DNA of 58,730 nucleotides from Bacillota bacterium. GTDB lineage: Bacteria > Bacillota > Sulfobacillia > JACIYH01. The DNA is taken from positions 1-58,730 of the forward strand of contig JBFLXJ010000032.1 of NCBI GenBank assembly GCA_040757085.1, read 5' to 3'. The stretch's first letter is position 1. Each line of letters starts with the position of its first letter. Made by a program: the position numbers and the translations under genes. The notes below the pieces were generated by a model. That model saw only the letters and a program-made list of their open reading frames with translations. It was not told the origin of the DNA and ran no database searches. Of this stretch, positions 53,689 to 58,730 are shown one piece after another.

Positions 53689-54844
53689 CCTGCGCAGCGC
53701 TCTGGTGTCTCTTTGGGCGCACCGGCTGCGTTCGTTCCTCACCATGCTGGGGGTGATCATCGGGGTAGCCGCGGTGATCGCCCTGGTATCCATCGGGGAG
53801 GGGGCCCGCCGGGAGGTGGTGGGGCAGATCCAGGGCATGGGCACCGACCTGGTGATGGTGATGGCCCGGGACGTGCGCCTGCAGGCGGATGATGCCCGGC
53901 TCATCGCCCAGCGCGTGCCCGGTGTGGCGGCCGCCAGCCCCGTGGTCAGCGCCAGCCTGCCTGTGAAGCGGGGGAACCTGAGCACCGACCCCGACAACCC
54001 CACCATAGAGGGGGTGTGGCCCGAATACGCCTTCATCCGGAACCTCAGCGTGACCGAGGGCCGGTTCCTGCGGCCGGAGGACGAGCAGGGGAGGCGGAGG
54101 GTGGCCGTACTCGGCCCCACCGTGGTCGCCACCCTGTTCGAGAGCGGCAGCCAGGCCGTGGGCCAAACAGTGTCCATCGCCGGGCAGACGTTCACCGTGG
54201 TGGGCGTGCTGGCCAGCCGGGGCCAGTCGCTGGGGACGGATAACGACAACGTGGTCATGGTTCCCCTGTCCGCCGCGCAGCGCCTGACGGGGACCACCCG
54301 CATCCGCAGCATCTGGGTGAAGGCGGACTCGCCCGACGCCGGCCCGACCGTGCGCGATCTCATCACCTCCCTGCTGGAAGACAGGTACCGGCGGGAAGGG
54401 GTGGTGATGGCCACCAGCATGGAGGAGGCCATCAGCGTCCTGGGCCAGGCCATGAATACCCTCACGCTGCTGCTGGCGTCCATCGCGGGCGTGTCCCTGG
54501 TGGTGGGGGGTATCGGCATCATGAACATCATGCTGGTGTCGGTGACCGAGCGCACCAGGGAAATCGGGCTGCGCAAGGCGCTGGGTGCCAAGCGCGCCCA
54601 CATCGTGCAGCAGTTCCTGCTGGAGGCGGTCATCCTTTCCCTCATCGGGGGGGCTGTGGGTATCGCCTGCGGTGCGGCCGGTGCCTGGGGGGTGTCGAGG
54701 CTGGCGGGGTGGCCCATGGCCCTTTCCCTGGAGACGGTGCTGCTGGCCTGCCTGTTTGCGGCCGCGGTAGGGGCCTTCTTCGGCCTCTTCCCTGCCCTGC
54801 GTGCCGCGAACCAGGACCCCATCCGTGCCCTCCGCTACGAGTAG
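53666..54844 (+). CDS. MacB-type ABC transporter permease
   Basis: 392 residues. First membrane helix SFLTMLGVIIGVAAVIALVSIG, an extracytoplasmic MacB domain (~55-265), then three helices with the FtsX signature GGIGIMNIMLVSVTERTREIGLRKALGAK and the C-terminal FPALRAANQDPIRALRYE. Four membrane segments in all. Completes a MacAB-like exporter in the two-component operon, so export of a toxic compound or peptide under envelope stress is likely. Confidence 0.95.
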   Translation: MVKVLQDSLRSALVSLWAHRLRSFLTMLGVIIGVAAVIALVSIGEGARREVVGQIQGMGTDLVMVMARDVRLQADDARLIAQRVPGVAAASPVVSASLPVKRGNLSTDPDNPTIEGVWPEYAFIRNLSVTEGRFLRPEDEQGRRRVAVLGPTVVATLFESGSQAVGQTVSIAGQTFTVVGVLASRGQSLGTDNDNVVMVPLSAAQRLTGTTRIRSIWVKADSPDAGPTVRDLITSLLEDRYRREGVVMATSMEEAISVLGQAMNTLTLLLASIAGVSLVVGGIGIMNIMLVSVTERTREIGLRKALGAKRAHIVQQFLLEAVILSLIGGAVGIACGAAGAWGVSRLAGWPMALSLETVLLACLFAAAVGAFFGLFPALRAANQDPIRALRYE

Positions 54845-54997
54845 TCTGCCTCCAGCCTCAGGCCGGTCCTGGTTCTGATCGCGGAGAGCCATGGCCGGGT
54901 TCCCCCATTGGGCACGGCTTCCAGCGGTACTCGCCTGACGTGGGAGCGTCCGGCCATACCGGCGCTTACCGGGCTTCAGCGGCCATCAGGAAAGTTG

Positions 54998-55006
54998 TGC
55001 TAAAAT
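54998..55006 (+). promoter_or_regulatory. Extended -10 promoter of the B3/B4 gene
   Basis: TGCTAAAAT, an extended -10, about 34 bases before TTG 55040. No clear -35. The stretch 54845-55039 otherwise contains nothing recognisable. Confidence 0.4.
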
Positions 55007-55039
55007 AGAAATAGGACACCCGGTGCGGAGGGGCAGCAG

Positions 55040-55747
55040 TTGTCGAGGTTTACGGTGGCGCGGGAGATATTTGACCTGTTTCCGGACGTATGCATCGGCG
55101 TGGTGGTAGCCGAAGGTGTCGACAATCGGGGCGAAGACGGGGAGATCAGGAACCTGGTGCGGGTCCATGCCCTGGCGCTTTCCGAAGAGCTGGGAGGATC
55201 GGACGTGCGCGAACACCCGCACGTGGCGGTGTGGCGCGAGGCCTTTCGCAAGCTTGGTCTTAACCCCAACAAGTTTACCAGCTCCATCGAGGCCTTAGCG
55301 AGGCGCATCGCCAAGAAGCCAGAGCTGCCGGTTATCAATAAAGTAGTGGACCTGGTAAACGCCCTCTCGCTCAAGTACATTCTCCCCATGGGCGCCCACG
55401 ATCTGGACGTTCTGCCAGGGGACATCGAGGTTCGCTTTGCCCGGCCGGACGATGTTTTCATTCCCTTTGGCTCCACTGAGCCGGAAGCGGTGGACGTGAG
55501 TGAGGTAGTCTACGTTACGGGGAACCAAGTCCGCACCCGCAAGTGGGTGTGGCGCCAGGGCGAGATGGCCAAGGTGGTGGAGGAATCGAGGCGAATCTTT
55601 TTCCCTATCGACGCTTTTTACAGCGTCACCGACCACGCGGCGAAGGCGGCGCGTTCCGAACTGGCCGCCCTGCTCGAACGGTTCTGCGGGGCCCGGACGC
55701 GCATGTTCTGGGTGGACAGAGATAACCCGAGCGCGGAACTCGATTAA
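55040..55747 (+). CDS. B3/B4 tRNA-binding domain protein (free-standing PheT-like)
   Basis: 235 residues from TTG 55040 (CGGAGGGG upstream). Matches the B3/B4 domain found in the phenylalanyl-tRNA synthetase beta chain and in free-standing proteins: VWREAFRKLGLNPNKFTSSIEAL, ELPVINKVVDLVNALSLKYILPMGAHDLD, and FFPIDAFYSVTDHAAKAA. Free-standing members may edit mischarged tRNA or act on amino acids; the exact role is not established. Downstream lie three tRNA genes on the other strand. Confidence 0.88.
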   Translation: MSRFTVAREIFDLFPDVCIGVVVAEGVDNRGEDGEIRNLVRVHALALSEELGGSDVREHPHVAVWREAFRKLGLNPNKFTSSIEALARRIAKKPELPVINKVVDLVNALSLKYILPMGAHDLDVLPGDIEVRFARPDDVFIPFGSTEPEAVDVSEVVYVTGNQVRTRKWVWRQGEMAKVVEESRRIFFPIDAFYSVTDHAAKAARSELAALLERFCGARTRMFWVDRDNPSAELD

Positions 55748-56102
55748 GAACAAGAATAGATGGCAGCATTGGAGCGCGTCAAGCTTGATGCGGACGGGAC
55801 CGAAACCAGACACGGAGCCTCGAGGGCTTGGCTTTGTTGTGATTTTCGTATAATGCGGGACTAAAGGATTGCTGTCCTCTACATAGACACTGGTGACCAG
55901 GAGCAGAACTGGGGCCTGTGGCAGGAGGCGATGGTCGAAGCGATGGACCGGCTGGTAAAGGCCCTGAAGCCCCACATCCAGCAATTGCCCGCATGACCGA
56001 GGAAATGCCTCCTCCAACCAGACCCTAGCCCGTGGTCGAAGGAGCGATTGGGCAACGCAGAGGGTGGACGAGATGCTCAGGGCATCCGCCCGCAAGGGGA
56101 AG
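55748..56102. other. Region with coding-like scraps
   Basis: 355 bases. A TATAAT at 55849-55854 is followed by a + strand frame reading DQEQNWGLWQEAMVEAMDRL to a stop near 55997, and another ending ASARKGKEK near 56111. Neither has a good start; probably remains of a lost gene. Confidence 0.4.
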
Positions 56103-56157
56103 GAAAAATGATTCGGGGCGCGAAGGTTAGCAGCCCGTCAGCAACCCGCCCCGAACC
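56103..56157 (-). terminator. Terminator of the tRNA cluster
   Basis: On the - strand TTCGGGGCG pairs with CGCCCCGAA around an inner GC-rich stem, followed by AUCAUUUUU. It lies 54 bases after tRNA-Val. Confidence 0.75.
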
Positions 56158-56210
56158 CCTGCGCTGCCGCATCCTGTCAGTCCGGAAACCTTTGCCGCTC
56201 TAGAAATTCA

Positions 56211-56285
56211 TGGTGGGCGGCGCAGGACTCGAACCTACGACCTCTTGAATGTGAGTCAAGCGCTCTGCCACTGAGCTAGCCGCCC
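56211..56285 (-). tRNA. tRNA-Val (anticodon CAC)
   Basis: 75 bases with encoded CCA. Acceptor GGGCGGC pairs with GCCGCCC; anticodon stem CTTGA/TCAAG with loop CTCACAT; normal T-loop TTCGAGT. Reads GUG codons. Last of three tRNA genes transcribed on this strand. Confidence 0.96.
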
Positions 56286-56294
56286 ACCCAAACC

Positions 56295-56369
56295 TGGTGG
56301 CCCCAAGGGGAGTCGAACCCCTACTGCCGGCTTGAAAGGCCGGTGTCTTAGCCGTTAGACCATGGGGCC
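56295..56369 (-). tRNA. tRNA-Glu (anticodon TTC)
   Basis: 75 bases with encoded CCA. Acceptor GGCCCCA/TGGGGCC; anticodon stem CCGGC/GCCGG with loop CTTTCAA; T-loop TTCGACT. Nine bases from tRNA-Val, so probably one transcript. Confidence 0.96.
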
Positions 56370-56415
56370 GCACGACACAGCCCTCATTATAAGCCGGTCG
56401 ATTTCACTTTTCAAC

Positions 56416-56491
56416 TGGTGGGCCCGGAGGGGCACGATCCCCCAACCAGCCGCTTATGAGGCGGATGCTCTGCCAATTGAGCTACGGGCCC
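56416..56491 (-). tRNA. tRNA with CAT anticodon (Ile2 or elongator Met), abnormal T-loop
   Basis: 76 bases with encoded CCA. Acceptor GGGCCCG/CGGGCCC and D-arm are normal; anticodon loop CTCATAA. The T-loop reads ATCGTGC instead of TTCGAGC: positions 54 and 58 are swapped from T/A to A/T. Base pair 27-43 is a T-C mismatch. Met and lysidine-type Ile2 cannot be separated here. Could be functional with altered folding or a decaying copy. Confidence 0.85.
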
Positions 56492-56505
56492 ACCTCACCT
56501 CTATC

Positions 56506-56533
56506 ATTATACCGTGTCTATGGCCGAGCGCAA
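56506..56533 (-). promoter_or_regulatory. Promoter of the three-tRNA cluster
   Basis: On the - strand TTGCGC (56528-56533), 16 bases, TATAAT (56506-56511), immediately upstream of the CAT-anticodon tRNA. Confidence 0.65.
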
Positions 56534-56559
56534 GCCCGGGGCGGGCAGTCAGTCATGTT

Positions 56560-56900
56560 GTGCGGCTTCGTCCACCATGCTTACCAGGATGGCGTGGACT
56601 TCGCGGGCTACGGTCTCCAGTTACGCTTCGGGGAAGAACCGGGCCAGCACGGTTGGCTGCAGGTCAGTTAAAGGTGGTGCCGTCTCGGACGAAGACGTTG
56701 ATCTTGGGCGGCATCATGAGCGAGACCGAGACGTCCGTGCATGGCCTGGGCGTCGTGCACGTGCTGCACCCGCATGCCTTTCTCGGCGACCTTGCGCTCG
56801 ACGGCCTCACCGAACGCCTTTTGCAGTGCGGACGGTGTAGGCGAGGGGATAATCCGCCCGTGTGCCTCCTTGCAGTGAGAATGCCGGATGCTGCCGGGAT
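56560..56900 (-). pseudogene. Decayed gene downstream of the HesB-like gene
   Basis: Protein-like pieces in successive frames on the - strand: SALQKAFGEAVERKVAEKGM, then VSLMMPPKINVFVRDGTTFN, then DLQPTVLARFFPEA and, after a TAA, LETVAREVHAILVSMVDEAA. They read as one former protein with at least one frameshift and a stop. No family recognised. Confidence 0.5.
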
Positions 56901-57182
56901 TTAGCTGAGCAGCCCGTCCACCAGTATGCGCTTCCAGGGGCCAATGCCCCACAGCGAGATCTTCAGCCCGTCGCGTCCCACACGGGCATCTTTGGCCAGA
57001 TAGACCTTCAGACCGTCGACCTGGAACTCACGATACCTCTGGACATCCTGGGGGGCGCCTGCAAACACGGCAGGCTGGTAGGTCATGCCCCCTCAGCCAG
57101 CGCATAATTCCATCTGGACCGTGATGGCGTCGGTCCGCGACTTCAGGTAACTGAGCGCTTCGGGTGTCACATCGACCTGCAT
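56901..57182 (-). CDS. HesB-like selenoprotein (UGA-encoded selenocysteine at residue 30)
   Basis: 93 residues if the in-frame TGA at 57093-57095 is read as selenocysteine. Starts at ATG 57182 with GGGAGG upstream: MQVDVTPEALSYLKSR, ITVQMELCAG-U-GGMTYQP, YREFQVDGLKVYLAK and a C-terminal KRILVDGLLS. The whole sequence is one frame and keeps protein character on both sides of the TGA. The pattern fits the small HesB-related (seleno)protein family (TIGR01911 type), in which Sec aligns with the conserved HesB cysteine; such proteins are thought to handle iron-sulfur clusters or sulfur/selenium. A SECIS-like hairpin follows the TGA and a consensus promoter precedes the gene. Confidence 0.88.
57051..57092 (-). 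promoter_or_regulatory. Bacterial SECIS-like element
   Basis: Immediately after the TGA, GGGGGC (57087-57092) pairs with GCCCCC (57051-57056), and GCCTGC (57070-57075) with GCAGGC (57057-57062) around a 7-base apical loop CGTGTTT that has G at position 2. An 11-base bulge lies on the 5' side. All 12 base pairs are perfect. Confidence 0.8.
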
Positions 57183-57210
57183 CGCTGCAGCCTCCCGTGC
57201 GTTTTCCTCC

Positions 57211-57239
57211 AGTATAGTAAGGGTCGCTGGTGTTGTCAA
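57211..57239 (-). promoter_or_regulatory. Promoter of the HesB-like selenoprotein gene
   Basis: On the - strand TTGACA (57234-57239), 17 bases, TATACT (57211-57216), 29 bases before the ATG. Near-perfect housekeeping promoter. Confidence 0.8.
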
Positions 57240-57276
57240 TTGCGCAATTGCTGAAGTCCTGAAGGCGCCAGGGCCA

Positions 57277-57580
57277 TCAGGGGAAGGCGGGGGAGATCCA
57301 GCGAAGCAGGCAGGCGTAGGTGGCCCGGCCGGCCAGCATTTGCAGGGTGCGGCGGAAGGGCTCGTCGTGCCGAAAGTAAATCTCCATTAGCGGCGGGGAG
57401 ACGGTGGAGCAGCATGAGCATGAGGCGGCCCATGGTCAGTTGCGGTCCGAAGGCGGCCCAGGTGGCGGGGGTAACGGGCGAGATCGGCGCGAGCGGGGAG
57501 GTGCCCCGTTCCAGGCAATCGGCGATGAGGCGAGCGGCCCCGCCATCAGCCTGCTCTCCCCGTACGCCGGTTTCGGGGTG
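57277..57580 (-). pseudogene. C-terminal remnant of a flavoprotein-like gene
   Basis: The - strand frames give AARLIADCLERGTSPLAP, FGPQLTMGRLMLMLLHRLP and, shifted, MEIYFRHDEPFRRTLQMLAG ending at a stop at 57277. The arrangement recalls the C-terminus of geranylgeranyl-reductase-type FAD oxidoreductases, but the match is weak and the gene is truncated by the HEAT-repeat gene region. Confidence 0.4.
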
Positions 57581-57715
57581 GGCACTATGACGGCCGCCAT
57601 TTGTCACATGTGCGAGGGGGAGCTCCACGAGAGGGTCTGCCGCGGTGACCCGGGCATCACCGCGTAGCCGGGCGGCTGCCCTGGCGAAGGATTTGGTTTC
57701 CCGCCGTGGAAGTAG

Positions 57716-58369
57716 GTGGGCATGAAGGAGCACGTAGTTGAGCTGCTGCGGGAGGGCGACTGGGATGGGCTGGTCCATGCCGTGCGGGTGCGCAGTGTGA
57801 CATGGAGTCAGCTCATACGCGCCCTGTACCTCGAGGACGAGCTCGTGGGGTGGCGGGCCGTGGAGGGTTTCGGGCGCGACATCGGGGAACTGGTGACAGC
57901 AGAGACGGATACCTGCCGGGAGATGCTCCGGCGTCTCCTCTGGGCGATGAACGAAGAGTCGGGGAGCAGCGGCCGCCGTTTGCCGGCCGCCCTGGGGGAG
58001 GCTGTGGCCCGGGCACCGGGCGTTTTCGGGGACTACGCCCTGACGCTCCTGGGACCGCTCGAGGAGCCCTTTCTGCAGGCGGCCGCGGCCTGGGGTTTGG
58101 GCCGCATCGCGCAGGTGCGTCAAGACCTGGTGCGGGAGGCGGTGGCTGCCCTGCGTCTGCTCCTCGACAGCCCGGACCCTGCCGTCCGCGGCCACGGGGC
58201 GTGGGCGCTGGGCGAGATGGGGGTGCAGGATGCGGCCAAGGAACTGGCGTCCCTGGCGAATGATACCGGCACCGTGAACATTTATCTCGACGGTCGCCTG
58301 AGTAGGACCACGGTGGGGGCGCTGGCCCGCGCCGCCCGGGCCAGGCTGCAGGCTGCCCGGCCCTCGTAA
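57716..58369 (+). CDS. HEAT-repeat protein (DVU0298-like)
   Basis: 217 residues from GTG 57716 (ATG 57722 is an alternative). All-helical; HEAT-type repeats can be seen at QAAAAWGLGRIAQVRQDLV and DPAVRGHGAWALGEMG. The opening (MKEHVVELLREGDWDGLVHAV) resembles a family found in sulfate reducers and related anaerobes. Presumably a protein-protein interaction module; partner and role unknown. Confidence 0.82.
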   Translation: MGMKEHVVELLREGDWDGLVHAVRVRSVTWSQLIRALYLEDELVGWRAVEGFGRDIGELVTAETDTCREMLRRLLWAMNEESGSSGRRLPAALGEAVARAPGVFGDYALTLLGPLEEPFLQAAAAWGLGRIAQVRQDLVREAVAALRLLLDSPDPAVRGHGAWALGEMGVQDAAKELASLANDTGTVNIYLDGRLSRTTVGALARAARARLQAARPS

Positions 58370-58466
58370 TTCGCAGTGTTCCTGCGGCGTGCCATGCCAA
58401 CCAGAGCCGGAGTAACCCGGGTACGGAAACGCGCAGGGCCCGGTTCCCCGGGCCCAGGAAATGATC

Positions 58467-58541
58467 TGGCTCCTCGAGCAGGACTCGAACCTGCAACCCC
58501 CCGGTTAACAGCCGGGTGCTCTACCATTGAGCTATCGAGGA
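58467..58541 (-). tRNA. tRNA-Asn (anticodon GTT)
   Basis: 75 bases with encoded CCA. Acceptor TCCTCGA/TCGAGGA, anticodon stem CCCGG/CCGGG with loop CTGTTAA, normal T-loop TTCGAGT. Confidence 0.96.
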
Positions 58542-58570
58542 GCGTACCGGCATTCTGCTGTTACGCGCTT

Positions 58571-58599
58571 ATTATATCCGGCGCGCTTTGAGGCGTCAA
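58571..58599 (-). promoter_or_regulatory. Promoter of tRNA-Asn
   Basis: On the - strand TTGACG (58594-58599), 17 bases, TATAAT (58571-58576), 29 bases before the tRNA 5' end. Confidence 0.75.
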
Positions 58600-58606
58600 C
58601 ACCTCG

Positions 58607-58674
58607 CGTTGCCTCACGTAAAAAGTACTCGAAGCGAGGTCGTTGCCTCAAAACCAAAAGGTACTCGAAGGAGG
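58607..58674 (+). repeat. Imperfect tandem repeat upstream of the last gene
   Basis: Two copies of about 33 bases: CGTTGCCTCA-n8-GTACTCGAAGCGAGG (58607-58639) and CGTTGCCTCA-n10-GTACTCGAAGGAGG (58641-58674). The second copy contains the ribosome site of the following frame. Confidence 0.65.
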
Positions 58675-58684
58675 CGACGGCCAG

Positions 58685-58730
58685 ATGTTTCGAAGCCTAG
58701 ACCATCCGGAATCGACGGGGGATGGTCAAA
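58685..58730 (+). CDS. Start of a gene running out of the window
   Basis: ATG 58685 with GAAGGAGGCG upstream; visible residues MFRSLDHPESTGDGQ. Too short to assign. Confidence 0.5.
   Translation, partial: MFRSLDHPESTGDGQ

Noticed and set aside
56560-56720. TGA in the decayed gene below the HesB-like gene as a second Sec codon
   Set aside because: The sequence after the TGA is protein-like only in another frame, and a TAA interrupts it further on.
57236-58195. 319-residue - strand frame over the HEAT-repeat gene
   Set aside because: The part over 57716-58195 is Pro/Arg-rich shadow; only the 3' section has weak flavoprotein-like character and is listed as a remnant.

Overview
The window comes from a high-GC, Gram-positive-type anaerobe, most likely a Bacillota lineage close to the Desulfotomaculia/Moorellia-type anaerobes. 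Grounds: lipoprotein binding proteins, strong AGGAGG-type ribosome sites, a YuiD-type (DUF212) membrane protein, a DsrC-DsrMK module, a cblT/cblS cobalamin salvage pair, an aldehyde ferredoxin oxidoreductase (AOR) operon and a UGA-containing HesB-like gene. The genus cannot be fixed from sequence alone.

Layout. (1) 1-4676, + strand: an oligopeptide/dipeptide ABC transporter (DppB partial, DppC, DppD, DppF) followed by a gamma-glutamyl hydrolase. (2) 4653-15550, - strand: a tightly overlapping cobalamin operon behind a cobalamin riboswitch: btuF, btuC, a btuD-cobU fusion, cblT, cblS, cbiB, cobS, threonine kinase, threonine-phosphate decarboxylase, cobyric acid synthase. It joins corrinoid uptake to late assembly; alpha-ribazole appears to be salvaged by CblT/CblS. 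(3) 15710-22809: DUF212 membrane protein, a Cys-rich MerR regulator, an unusual DsrC with DsrM and DsrK, a secreted subtilisin and a methyltransferase. (4) 23205-32141, + strand: a ten-gene operon with a ferredoxin-fusion protein and an unrecognised Cys-rich protein, a beta-hydroxyacid dehydrogenase, a polyferredoxin, MoaD, AOR, a tripartite tricarboxylate transporter (TctB/A/C) and a QueG-like corrinoid/Fe-S protein. It looks like an uptake and redox pathway for an organic acid, substrate unknown. (5) 32142-41000: a decayed zone with two broken IS110-type elements, a GntR regulator, a broken second AOR, an MFS fragment and unexplained inverted repeats. (6) 37617-46510, - strand: a PucR-controlled peptide transporter (DppA, DppB, DppC) with an LD-carboxypeptidase and an Asp/Glu racemase, split by IS110 debris. 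(7) 46687-54844, + strand: Ca2+-ATPase and HtrA fragments, then an envelope-stress-like operon: Spy/CpxP-like protein, response regulator, histidine kinase, MacA-like adaptor with a duplicated domain set, and a MacB-type ABC pair. (8) 55040-58730: a B3/B4-domain protein, three clustered tRNA genes (Val, Glu, and a CAU-anticodon tRNA with an abnormal T-loop), a HesB-like selenoprotein with in-frame UGA and SECIS-like hairpin, a HEAT-repeat protein, tRNA-Asn, and a gene start at the edge.

The strongest new-looking items are the HesB-like selenoprotein (56901-57182), the unknown ferredoxin-fusion/Cys-rich pair leading the AOR-TTT operon, the DsrC with altered C-terminal cysteine spacing, the BtuD-CobU fusion, and the tRNA whose T54/A58 pair is swapped.
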